NCBI GenBank assembly: GCA_030063045.1
Contig: JAQSEB010000098.1
Location: 1 to 64,000 of the forward strand
DNA length: 64,000 nucleotides
Reading direction: 5' to 3'
Source of the DNA: Pratylenchus scribneri
Lineage: Eukaryota > Nematoda > Chromadorea > Rhabditida > Pratylenchidae
Below the pieces are notes generated by a model. The model did not search any database, had not been told where the DNA came from, and was given only the letters and a program-made list of their open reading frames with translations. Position numbers and translations under genes: made by a program. Positions 46,422 through 56,434 of the stretch are shown one piece after another. Within the stretch, counting starts at the first letter, position 1. Each line of letters begins with the position of its first letter.

Positions 46422-49400
46422 TTAATTTTGTGTCACTTTCTCCAATGCTGCTGCCCATTGTTTGTTGTTGTTGATGCGTTCCATAACCTGTTCAAATGTT
46501 TCCTGATGGGTCATTGCCGCCGTTTCATCTCGAATGTCCGAATAGAGGGGCGAAGACCTTCAAAAATATTTTTTAATTTAAATAATAATTTTTTAAAATT
46601 ATATTTACAAATATCTTTCGCCAGAGCTTGGCAAAATTGTGACCACCAATTTTCCGGCCAATTCTGGTTTTTGGGCAACTTTAATGGAAGCAACAACGGC
46701 GGCACCGCTTGAAATTCCTATGGTGGAAAAAATTTTTTTTTGGAAACAAATTTTTTGCTGCTCACCACAAAGGAGTCCCTCCTCCAAAGCCATTCGTTTG
46801 GCCATTGCAATTGCATCATCCGATTTCACTTTCACAACTTCATCGTAAATGTCGGTGTCCAAAATTGGCGGAATTATCCCAGTTCCAATTCCTGAGTATT
46901 TGGGAATAAATATTAAAAATGTTAGAAAAAAATTAATATTAAGTGTTTATTTTGCCAAGTTTTTTTATTTTGACAATTTTATTTGCCACCCAAACAGTTT
47001 TTGGACTTCTAATAAATCCAGAACCGGTTTTAAACCCTATAAACCGTGTGCCATTTTGTAAATCTCATCGAGACGCATCGAATGGTTTATAAAAAAACGT
47101 CGAGTTTTGGCCAAAAATTAAAGTGTTTAAGACCAAAAACTGGAAAAATGGTTTAAACAGTTTAATATCCTTTAATTTTGACCAAACCATGACAAATTAT
47201 ATACCATTCGATGCGTCTCGATGAGATCTACAAATTGGTATTAGGTTTGTAGGGTTTAAAATCGGTTTCTGATTTATTAGAAGTCAAAAATTGATTTTGA
47301 TGCAAAAAAATAAATCTTAATTCAGTGGTTAAAATTTTATTTTATTTTACGATTTCCGTCCCTTTCATTTTCACAAAAAAGATATATTTTTGTGTATATT
47401 CCACCTTGAATTTTATGTGGTCCCTTTTGTCCGCCACTCAGCACTGGACTTTCTTCCGGTTCAACCGCATAAATCTGTGAATTAATTCGAGAATTAATTA
47501 AATTAATTTTTCGTCCATTTTCCTACCAAAATGTTCGGATTCTTTTCGCGTAAATATTTGCCCACTCCAGTGATCTGAAAATATTTAATTTATTTGAATA
47601 TTTTTGTACTTCTTCAATTTCCAACCGTTCCTCCAGTGCCAATTCCAATAACACAGGCATCAACTTTGCCCTGAGTTTGATGCCAAATTTCGGGCCCTGT
47701 TGTTGCGTAGTGAACCTCGGCATTGGCCGCATTTTCTAACTTGAAAATTATTGGATTTTAACATAAGAATTTTAAAGTAATTTTTCATTCGTTTATATTA
47801 TTGGATTTTTAATTTATGCCAACAGGAATTTATTCAGGTAAAGGGGGGACCATTTACTTTTTTTTTGTCGTAAAATTGGATATTGAAGCATGAAAAATAA
47901 AGACTAGTAGCAAAAAAAAAAGCTCGACGAAAATTAAATTTTAGTGACCCCCCCCCCCCCCCGAAAAATTTTCCTGGTTATCTGTCAAATCTTTTGCAAT
48001 TTATTATAACTAATACTTTATGGGTGGGGGATGGTGAAGGAGAAGAGATACTTATGAACTTTATATGCCCATTTTTGGAAAATGCTTGGTCCTCCCCTTT
48101 GGGTTTTAGGATTTGGGTTTAGGATATACATAAGATGTTTCTTACCCCATCTTAACCCTAATCCAACCCTGATTGACCCTAACCCAAAATATGACAAACC
48201 AAATGGGGGACCAAGCACTTTCCAAAAATGGGCATATAAAGTCCATAATTACCGGAGAAGATTAAAGAAAATGATGGTGAAGAAGATTCAAAAGAAGAAT
48301 CTGATGATTAAAATGATGAAAAAGAGATGAATCTTCTTCTTCTTCATCATCATTTTCTCTTTATTCTTCGCTAATCACCCCTCCCCGATAATGGGAAAGA
48401 ACCAAAATTTCTATATAAAATTGATCCATTTTCCGGAAAGAATTAATTTTTGTCCTCAATACCGGAAAATATAATTTCCTTCTCTAATCATTCTTATACT
48501 AGACAGTGGTAAAAACCAACTAAAATAGCGTTGAATATTTCAAATTTCATTTAAAAATTATTTAAATTCTTCTTGTTTTTGAACCTGATTTGGCATAAAC
48601 GAATTCGGAATGTTCTGAACCAACTTCTCTGCTGCTTCCATGCAACCTTTAATGCCCAATGCCGGATCGGTCAAATACAAGTCGGCACCGAATATGCGCA
48701 AAAGTGTTCGCTATACAAACAAAATGGGGGATGGATGAATTATTCCAAAATTAGTCCAAAAATGTGGGCTCACTCTTTCCTGACTCACTACCGATGGCAT
48801 TGTCACAATTAAACGATAGCCACGCACGGCAGCCACCAAACCCAAACCTAAAAATTTTTTATATAAATATTCCATCCCATTTTGAATGGATTGTATTTCA
48901 TTTGCCACGGTTTGTTCAAAATTAAAGGGTATTAAATGGTTTAAACCCATTTTGGTTCAAAACTACGCTATAATTGATAAAAATTATGTCAAAACAAAAT
49001 CAATAATCCGTATTGAAGAATTCCATTGATTGAGTATAAAATTTCGAAGTTTAGGTTAAATCAATTTCACAGTTTTAAGTGTTTTTTGTCACATTAATTT
49101 ATGGAATGCCCAATTTTTCAATTTGCTTTTATCACAAACCAATTCCAGTATTTCCGGAAGTCCCCTCGATCAAGGTAGTCACGCCCGGTTTAATTTTGCC
49201 TTCACGTTCGGCTGCTTCGATCATTGAAAATCCAATGCGATCTTTCACACTGCCGGCCGGATTCAACCATTCAATTTTTGCAGCTATAGAAAAAGGGATG
49301 ACATTTTTTTAAAAAATTATTTCAATTACCAATTTTAGCATTGCATCCTTTCGTAACTTTGTTCAGATAAACCATCGGCGTATTTCCAATCTAAAAAAAA

Positions 49401-49477
49401 ATGTTTAAAAATTTTATAAAATAAGAAAAACCAACCAGGCTGCAAGCATCATCCCCAATTTCATTACGAGAAGCCAT
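46422..49477 (-). CDS. Cysteine synthase / CYSL-type PLP enzyme, 349 aa, 11 exons
   Basis: Exons from the start: 49477-49436, 49390-49330, 49283-49140, 48847-48774, 48710-48585, 47739-47626, 47574-47527, 47474-47405, 46891-46766, 46717-46609, 46557-46422; total 1050 nt. Landmarks: [18 protein letters not shown] with the PLP Schiff-base Lys, [12 protein letters not shown] (substrate loop), the phosphate-binding [16 protein letters not shown], and [12 protein letters not shown]. This is a fold-type II PLP enzyme of the O-acetylserine sulfhydrylase family. In nematodes the CYSL paralogues act in sulfide assimilation, cyanide detoxification (cyanoalanine synthase) or, for CYSL-1, H2S signalling; I cannot choose among them. 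There is no haem domain or CBS pair, so it is not cystathionine beta-synthase. It appears intact. Introns contain a family-3 hairpin (47004-47285) and an inverted repeat (48051-48250). AATAAA is not obvious just after the stop. Confidence 0.95.
47004..47285. repeat. Hairpin MITE, family 3, in an intron of the cysteine synthase gene
   Basis: The ends GACTTCTAATAAATC and GATTTATTAGAAGTC are inverse of each other. Inner phrases are AACCGGTTTTAAACCC and GAGACGCATCGAATGG, with their inverses. Other copies are at 27321-28241 and 52607-52884. Confidence 0.85.
48051..48250. repeat. Inverted-repeat element in an intron of the cysteine synthase gene
   Basis: TATATGCCCATTTTTGGAAA near 48062 pairs with TTTCCAAAAATGGGCATATA near 48219, continuing through AGCACTT and GGACC. 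The loop is made of TTAGG/CCTAA-like words (GGGTTTTAGGATTTGGG, AACCCTAATCC). These are telomere-like only by chance; there is no regular TTAGGC array. Confidence 0.75.
48890..49080. repeat. Degraded hairpin-family copy in an intron of the cysteine synthase gene
   Basis: Family phrases (GTTTGTTCAAAATTAAAGGG, TATTAAATGGTTTAAACCCA) are readable only on one side; the right half is worn. Confidence 0.5.
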
Positions 49478-50445
49478 TTTAATATTTGTGATGTTTTATT
49501 GATGATTAAATTTTAAGAATTGATTTTATTATCGGTAAAAATTCTTTAATTAAAAGATTTAAAATTTGGAAAAAAATTTATTATGAAAAACTGGGAACTT
49601 TACTTTTTATTTTTAGATAAATATTAGAATTTTGGGGGTTGGAAATTCATAAATAAAATTTTAAAATCTGGAAAAATTTTTATTTAAAACTGTTATGTGG
49701 GAATTTTTACTTTTTGGTTAAATAATAAAATTCTATTCGTCAATTCACATTTTCCCTTGGCTTTAAATAATTCAACAAAAGCACATGGGGGGTGGGAGGA
49801 CACACAAAAATATGCTTTGTAGTGTGCATAAATCCTTCTCCTTTCCTTCATCATTTCCTCGCCTCCCTCACCACTTTAATTGCCCGCCTCTTTGACACAT
49901 ATTTGTGCTTTGTCGACTTTTTTGTGCTTTGTGGGATTGTGACTTTGGAATTGGAATGGAATGGAGATGGAGAGGAAGGGGAGTTGTTCTTGTTTTGTAG
50001 CTTCTAGTTGACTCATTTTTATTGATTCCTATTGCTGGGAAAAAAGGGGGTCTGCTGCTGCTGGCATCTGGGCCTATGTTCAATGATCATATTTTTTCAA
50101 ATTTTGATTTCTTTTGTGCATCATAGATCTCATGGCCCTCAAAAAATAAAATGAATTTCTCTTCTCTGTTGCTTTTTAATTTTTTGCGTACTCTGTTGAT
50201 GTTTGTGGCTTTGCACTATAAAGAGGGGATTTGTGTTTGTGTCTAGACTTTTAAAAGAGAACAAATAAAAATTGAAATGTGAAAGAGAAAACTAAAAACT
50301 TCCGCTATAAACTATGAATGGTGGAATGAATAAATTTAATTTGGGGTATAAAAGAGCGACACGGAAAATTATATTCAAAAACAAACAACAAAAATCAAAT
50401 TTTTGTCAAAAAAATTATTAAAACTTTTATTTTTCAATTTGTAAT
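49478..50445. promoter_or_regulatory. Intergenic region with a plus-strand TATA box near 50345
   Basis: This region is upstream of the minus-strand cysteine synthase gene. On the plus strand, GGGGTATAAAAGAGCG at about 50341-50356 is a good TATA box, but no clear plus-strand gene follows it. A GC-richer patch at 49780-50060 has no readable gene. Confidence 0.35.
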
Positions 50446-50565
50446 TTACTCATTTTTATAATCCAAATCATCTAAATTTTCCTTCTTATTATCGATTTTA
50501 CTTAACTTTTTGTGCATTTCCTTGTTCCTTCCCATTTCTTGGCTAGGCGGTTGGACCATTTCCAT
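50446..50565 (-). CDS. Small hydrophilic open frame, 39 aa, twin of the next entry
   Basis: It starts MEMVQPPSQEMGRNKEMHKK and ends NLDDLDYKNE. The start region, CAATCAAATTACCATGGAAA then TGGTCCAA on the minus strand, nearly repeats that of the frame at 51202, so the two share an origin. Composition is protein-like; further exons may exist. Function unknown. Confidence 0.3.
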   Translation of the reverse strand: MEMVQPPSQEMGRNKEMHKKLSKIDNKKENLDDLDYKNE

Positions 50566-50992
50566 GGTAATTTGATTGAAGCAAATAGGAAAAAAGCATA
50601 AATTTGAATAATGGAAAAGAATTGACAATATAGAAATTATTCCAAAATATAATTAGTAGACTTAAAAGGTTAATAGGAGCGAAACTGATGCATTCAACTA
50701 CGAAATATGATAAATAATTTACAATAATTTTGTACATTTCATCTATTTTTGTTCGATCTTTGTAGTCCCATATCAATTATTCCCATCCATTCTTATCATT
50801 TTTCTGTCTCTTTTATTTACCTTGCACAAAAATCCATTTCACCGTCATTTCTCTTCAATCAGCAGCTTTGCCTGTCACTAAAATTCCACACTTTGTCCCC
50901 AACCCCAACAAAATGAACACGACAAACTCCAATCCACCGCCTCCGTCTACAAATACCCCCGTTCGTTTTTCATTTTCTCCCTCAAATTTCCC

Positions 50993-51202
50993 TCACAATT
51001 TTTTGATCCAATTATAAAACCTCATCAAAAATAAACCAACAAGTCCAATTTTCCCAAATAAGATTAACAAAAAAAAAGAAGTAAAAAACAACAATCGAAT
51101 TGTTTTAATGTTGTCTTCTTTTCCCTCTTCCCATTCCTTTCCAATGATTAGCTTCGATTTGGCCCATTGGCTGACTGCACTAATTGATTGGACCATTTTC
51201 AT
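50993..51202 (-). CDS. Small membrane protein candidate, 69 aa
   Basis: MKMVQSISAVSQWAKSKLII opens the frame, followed by an acidic stretch (GKEWEEGKEDN) and a hydrophobic segment of about 22 residues (FFTSFFLLILFGKIGLVGLF). The start context is shared with the frame at 50565. It could be a single-pass membrane protein or the first exon of a longer gene that continues left. I do not recognise it. Confidence 0.35.
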   Translation of the reverse strand: MKMVQSISAVSQWAKSKLIIGKEWEEGKEDNIKTIRLLFFTSFFLLILFGKIGLVGLFLMRFYNWIKKL

Positions 51203-51624
51203 GGTAATTTTTGATTGCTAATCTGGTACTTTTATGATTAGTACCCGTTTTTTTATCAACTAAGGAAAAGTAAAGTTCCCCCTTTGGGCATTAGGAGTTT
51301 AGGGTCATTTTAGGGATAGGATATATCTAATCTCAGGAAACCACTAATCTAAATGACTAGAATACGGATTTATATTCAAATGCGTATTTTTTTGACTGCA
51401 CCCTAAATTCTAAATGAGTTTCCGAAATAGTGTTTTTATGATATTTGGAGTATTTCAAAAAATTTTTTTTCATATTTTCGTATTTTTTGGCAAAAATTGT
51501 ACTTCAAAAATGCAATAAAAAATCTGAAAATTGCATATTTTAAGAAATTTTTCCGAAATTTGCATAATTTGGTACTTTTTGGTGCATATAAATCCGTACT
51601 AATGAACCCAACCCAAATCCTGAT
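51203..51624. other. Intergenic, no gene seen
   Basis: AT-rich, with a TTAGG/TTTAGGG-like patch at 51290-51330. Nothing is coding. Confidence 0.35.
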
Positions 51625-52140
51625 CAGGGATGGGTTCGATGTTTCGATTTTTCGTTTCGATGTCGATTTTCGGTCATTTTTGGCATCGAAATTTTCGAAA
51701 AATTTTTTGAGCCACTGAAATTTCGTTTTTCGGTTTCGAAAAATTTTTTGACCCATCGAAAATTTCGTTTTTCGGTTTCAAAAAATTTTTTGAGCCACCG
51801 AAATTTCGTTTTTCGGTTTCGAAAAATTTTTTGACCCATCGAAAATTTCGTTTTTCGGTTTCAAAAAATTTTTTGAGCCACCGAAATTTCGTTTTTCGGT
51901 TTCGAAAAATTTTTTGACCCATCGAAATTTCGTTTTTCGGTTTCAAAAAATTTTTTGAGCCACCGAAATTTCGTTTTTCGGTTTCAAAAAATTTTTTGAG
52001 CCACCGAAATTTCGTTTTTCGGTTTCAAAAAATTTTTTGACCCATCGAAATTTCGTTTTTCGGTTTCAAAAAATTTTTTGAGCCACCGAAATTTCGTTTT
52101 TCGGTTTCAAAAAATTTTTTGAGCCACCGAAATTTCGATT
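51625..52140. repeat. hAT-like left end followed by a 41-42 bp tandem array
   Basis: CAGGGATGGGTTCGATG at 51625 has the same form as the other hAT-like ends here. After it, a 41-42 bp unit (CCGAAATTTCGTTTTTCGGT plus TTCAAAAAATTTTTTGAGCCA) repeats about 11 times, alternating early on between GAGCCACCG and GACCCATCG versions. Each unit is itself close to palindromic around AAATTTCG and AAAATTTTTT. A matching right end was not found. Minus-strand open frames over it are repeat artefacts. Confidence 0.75.
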
Positions 52141-52302
52141 TTTTTTTATTTGGGCCATCGACCCTAACCATAATCGTGATGACTGATGACCCAGAGGGGG
52201 ACTCCTCACTTTTTTCACATCCATCTCAGCAAAGAAGGCGGATACAAACCATAAAAGTACCACTAATCTGCATTTTTTTTTACAATTCAAAAAAAATTTC
52301 AG

Positions 52303-54626
52303 GCTAAATCAATTTCAACAATTCTTCTTTCCCCTTTGGCCATTTTCCGGAATTCTTCACAAAACAACAGCAGAGATGGTAGTCGATTCGCTTTTTTGGA
52401 CATTTTTCGATTCTTTGCACTTTGCTGGGTGGTCATAAATCATTTGGGTAGTGAAGGCCGACTCGACATTCTTAGACGAGAACAAAGTGGTGAACAGTTC
52501 AAGCATGCGGTCCATTCCCATCCAATTTTCGGCCCTTTGATCGGTTCGATTTTCCACATTCCCCCATTTCTACTAGATACTATTTTTGCATCAAAAGTAA
52601 TTTTAAACTATTAAAAAATCGGAAACCGGATTTAGACCGTACAAACCTTATACCATTTTATAGATTTCATCGACACGCATCGATGGTATATAAAATGTCG
52701 AGTTTTGGCCCAAAATTAAAGTGTTTAAAACAAAAAAAATGTAATTATGGTTTAAACGGTTTAATACCCTTTAATTTTGACCAAACCATGACAAATTATA
52801 TACCATTGGATGCGTCTCGATGAGTTCTACAAATTTGTATGAGGTTTATAGTGTCTAGAACCGGTTTTTGATTTACTAGAAGTCAAAAACTACTTTTATA
52901 GACTTTTTGCATGCAAAAAATATTCCCCAATTTCTATTAATTCTCCCTTTCTTTTTTTACAGGGAATTCTGCTCTTGGAGTGGAAATTTTCCTTCTCCTC
53001 TCTGGCCTATTGGCTGCCCATTCATGGCATCGGCATTGGAATGGTCAACGGCCATTTTGGCGGAATGCATTTTCCTTTCTCATTCGTCGATGGCTTCGAT
53101 TAGCGCCTCCAGTTTTGGCCTTCATCCTTTTGGCCATTAGTCCAATCAGCAAATGGGCCATGCCTCAGTGAGTTTCACACACATCAAAAATTGGCTTAGG
53201 AGTAGGACCAGAGCTGGGTCCGACTCCGGCTCCGACTCCGGCTCCGACTCCAACTCCGACTCCGCTCCGGAGCTGGAGTCGGAGTCGAAAATTGAAAAGG
53301 TCGGAGTCCGGAGTCGGAGCTGGAGTCAAAATTTTCAAAGGTCGGAGTTGGGAGTCGGAGTCAAAAATTTTGAGCGACTCCGGACTCCGGTCGACTCTGG
53401 AATTTTATTTAAAAAAATTGTATTTTTACCTAATTTTTAAAAAATTTCCCTTTTCAATTTTTTTAAAATTAATTTTTTTTGGTTTATTTTGACTAAAATT
53501 GAAATTTTCGTACCGAAATTATATCTTTTTCGGAAATATATGTCAATTTTACACCAAAAATGCCCTGGAGCCAAAACGAAATTACTTAAAAAAATTTTCT
53601 GCGGAGTCAAACTCCGGAGTCGGAGTCGAGTTTTAGAACGACTCCGGAGCTGGAGTCGGAGTCGGAGTCAAAAATTGGAAAACCCGGAGTCCGGAGTCGG
53701 AGTCGGAGTCAAGATTTATGAAAAGCACAGCTCTGCTTAGGACAATTGCGGACGCAATTGCAGACGAAACGGTTTGGTGCCAATGGTGATAAAGCAATTT
53801 TGGCATTGTTTAAAACATTTTATTAGGCATAAAAATAGCTACAAAATTATACCTAAAGCTTTGGCTTTGGACAATGTTGAATATTCACTGAGTTATGGCC
53901 AAAAAACCGTTGGTTTAATTAATTAAACCACAAATTTTTTTTGGCAAATTGTCTTTTTGTTCGTTTTTTGGCCATAATTCCTTTTGGTCAATATTGAATA
54001 TTCACCGAATTGGTCAAAAAGCCGTTGGTTTAATTAAAATTTCGTTACTGGCAATTTTGTTGGCCATAACTCGGTGAAAACTTAAAATTGGCCAATACTT
54101 TTCATATCATTTTGTAGCTAATTTTATGCCCAATAAAATGCTATAATCAATCCAAAGCAGCTTTACCACCATCGGCACCAGACCGTTTCGTCCGCAATTA
54201 TCGCATCCGCAAATGTCGTAAACGCGCAAAAATGAGTCCAATCATAGTATACATAATATTAATTGCAGATTTCATTTCTCAATGGCCTCAGCCTGCACAA
54301 AACCACAAATCATTTCCTATGGCCTTTTCCTCAACAATTGGCACACAATTCCAACATGTTTTGGCTGGCTCTGGTATCTTGGATTGGATTGGCAATGCTA
54401 TTTGATGGCCCCATTTCTATTGCATTTTCTCATCAAAAAGCCAAAAGCAGGACTAATTGTTATTTGCAATTTGATCATTGTTTCCATCCTCCTTCGGGGT
54501 TGGCATTGCACTCAAAATGGAATTTGCAATAATAGCGATGTGGACATTCCAGTTTGTAGGGGCAAAATCCGGGACGGGATACATTCACTGCTGGGCGACG
54601 TTCCAACTGGGCTACAGGGCTTGTAG
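52303..54626 (+). CDS. Acyltransferase-3 (OAC/NRF-6-like) membrane protein, partial
   Basis: Three exons are visible: 52303-52543, 52963-53167, and 54269 to somewhere at or before 54626. The joined frame has FAFLDIFRFFALCWVVINHL (TM1 with the family's conserved His), GNSALGVEIFLLLSGLLAA (the VD/E-FF-LSG motif), RRWLRLAPPVLAF (R-R..R..P) and CFGWLWYLGLDWQCYLMAPF (the WYL..D.Q.Y...P motif). This is the Acyl_transf_3 family, many-membrane-span enzymes that move acyl groups to extracellular or lumenal substrates; nematode OACs include NRF-6. The first exon and the last 5-6 membrane spans are missing. The intron at 52544 hosts a hairpin MITE and the next a GAGTCG hAT-like MITE. Right of 54626 come a foldback element and a retroelement, so the gene is either broken there or continues beyond the window. 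Confidence 0.8.
52607..52884. repeat. Hairpin MITE, family 3, in an acyltransferase intron
   Basis: The right end GATTTACTAGAAGTC and inner phrases AACCATGACAAATTATAT and GATGCGTCTCGATGAG match the copy at 47004; the left end is worn. Confidence 0.8.
53209..53735. mobile_element. hAT-like MITE, GAGTCG family, copy 2
   Basis: A 527-bp element with ends CAGAGCTGGGTCCGACTCC and AAAAGCACAGCTCTG, collinear with copy 1 at 21139. Flanks are AGTAGGAC and CTTAGGAC (6 of 8 match). It lies in the acyltransferase intron that starts at 53168. Confidence 0.88.
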
Positions 54627-54696
54627 TTAATTAAGGACTAAACCGATATAATGGATTGGTATACTTGTCGGTTATCTGTCTCCAGACTTTTCCAAA

Positions 54697-55494
54697 AATT
54701 ACCTAGGAAAAATTGGTTCTGAGCTCCCAGATTTAAAATCAATCAAATGAAACACGATTCGATAGAGCTCGTCGAGCTGAGTCTGAAAATAAAAAAAAAA
54801 TTCTGCGCGCTTACACTTTTGGCCAAGTTATGTCCAATTGAAAATTGCAAAAGTGAAGGGTCCCCCCTATGGGTCGAAAAAGTTAAAATTTTTTATATCG
54901 ACATATTATACCTCGATCGACGCGTCTCAACGAGCTGAATACGAATCTGTAATCGGTTTCGCATAAAACTCAAAAATAAGAAAGTTACAGTCGCGCAAAG
55001 GAAATACGGATTGGAACTGCTCCGGTGGGCATTTCAGAGTGGACTCCGGAGTGTGCTCCGCCTCCGCGCGACCAGACGAGCTTGTGGCTCGCTTCGCTCG
55101 CCACAAGCTCGTCCAGTTCCCGCGCTTCGGCTACGCACACTCTGGAGTCCACTCTTACATTCCTCCGCAGTTCCAACACATTCCAGCGAAACAAAAATGG
55201 CCATAACTTTTTTATTTTTGAGTTTTAGACGAAAACAATCACAGATTCGGATTCTGCTTATCGAGACGCGTCGATTGAGGTATAATTTGCTCGAAAAGAA
55301 ATTTTTAAAATTTTTGACCCATAGGGGGTACCAAGCACTTTTATGAGAAAATAGTTTTCATGGCCATAACTTGGCCAAAAGTGCAAGCGCGCTGAAATTT
55401 CTTGTATTTTCGGACACAGCTCGTCAAGACGCGTCGATTGGTATTGATTGATTTTGAGTCTGGGAGCTCAGAACCAATTTTACCATTACCTAAA
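54697..55494. repeat. Foldback element with about 390-bp arms
   Basis: The arms match inversely but imperfectly: CTGAGCTCCCAG near 54720 with CTGGGAGCTCAG near 55462, GCGCGCTTACACTTTTGGCC with GGCCAAAAGTGCAAGCGCGC, and ACCTCGATCGACGCGTCTC with GAGACGCGTCGATTGAGGT. The centre is a perfect 14-bp stem GACGAGCTTGTGGC with an 11-base loop near 55094. It is unusually GC-rich for the window near its centre and shares the GACGCGTCGA core with the hairpin MITEs. Confidence 0.88.
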
Positions 55495-55750
55495 ATTACC
55501 CCAAAAAATGGTGCCATAAAATCACCTAAAAGCCTGTTTTTCCATTGTTTTAAAATCAATTATTGTCGCATAAAAATGCGAATAATATAAATGTTTAAAG
55601 GAAATAATTAAATATTGAATTAAATAAAGAAAATATTAAAATCAATATGATGACTCATTCTTTTCTCCATCTTTCTCCACAAAATCCATTAGCGGCTTTT
55701 CATAATCCATTGAGGCAAATACGGCGGATAATGGCGGATATGCTAATGGA
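55495..55750. other. Flank of the retroelement; LTR left edge unresolved
   Basis: AT-rich to about 55650. The LTR ends GACA at 56095, so its start should read TGTC. TGTC occurs at 55564 and 55751, giving LTR lengths of 532 or 345 bp. The second LTR is outside the window, so this cannot be settled here. Confidence 0.4.
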
Positions 55751-56095
55751 TGTCTTGAATTCACGTGGACAATTCCCTTTGTGATTTTGGACTCTCCCTT
55801 CGTTCTTTTTGATCCCCAGATTGACCCCTAATTTTCCCTTCCTTCTTTCCCTTTCAATTTTATGTCCACGTGCCCACCCCCACATTCCATTCCCGCGCAG
55901 CGGCACTATATAAAGCCGCCTTGTCCCCCCGGGGATCATACCACCCATTTTCATTCAACCAATTGTTCCATCCCCATTTCACTCCTCTTTTTATCCTTCA
56001 TCAATTTCCAAACATTTTCAACATTGAATAAACTTTATTCCTTCTTTCCAACATTTTATAGGTCTTGGGTAATTCATCGGGGAATTCCTTTGACA
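55751..56095 (+). mobile_element. Probable 5' LTR of a Bel/Pao element
   Basis: TATATAAA at 55907-55914 and AATAAA at 56027-56032 lie in the order expected for U3 and R. The proposed end is TTTGACA at 56095. The left border is one of two candidates (55564 or 55751). The LTR status is inferred from the coding frame that follows, not from a second copy. Confidence 0.5.
55907..55914 (+). promoter_or_regulatory. TATA box of the retroelement LTR
   Basis: TATATAAA in a GC-rich setting (CGGCAC before, GCCGCC after) about 1.5 kb upstream of the gag ATG. It is the best core promoter in this part of the window. Confidence 0.65.
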
Positions 56096-56098
56096 TTT

Positions 56099-56114
56099 TG
56101 GTGCAACGGCAACC
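56099..56114 (+). promoter_or_regulatory. Possible tRNA primer-binding site
   Basis: TGGTGCAACGGCAACC starts 3 bases after the proposed LTR end. TGG is the complement of a tRNA CCA tail. I could not match it to a specific tRNA. Confidence 0.4.
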
Positions 56115-56434
56115 AACGACTTGGGCCTTTTCAACAAGTGAATTTGAGGGTTTTCAGAGGAAAACCAAATTCAACAAATTTTTCAGCCAACTGCAAAGTT
56201 TCAACCGATTTTTTGGGCAAACCTCTGCATTTTTGGTGGCCATTTCTACACACTTTTGGGTTTTTTGACAGCAGACAACCTTCAGCAACCAATTTTTGAT
56301 TTTGCCATCAGTGTTTTTTGTTTTTTGCCCATCTTTTGAAGTGGATCTTGGGATTGTTTGGTTCCCAATTATTTCATTTTCAGTTTTTGAACAAATCCAG
56401 TGCATTTTTGCTGCTTTTGGCCATCCGCAATTAG

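Noticed and set aside
48080..48200. Telomere-like TTAGG/CCCTAA words
   Set aside because: Irregular words inside the loop of an inverted-repeat element; no regular nematode TTAGGC array.
51624..52290. Repeated minus-strand frames (MGQKIFRNRKTKF-type)
   Set aside because: They derive from the 41-42 bp array and have no start, splice or codon evidence.
54985..55346. Overlapping frames of 67-111 codons in the GC-rich centre of the foldback
   Set aside because: They mirror each other across the palindrome and have no domain.
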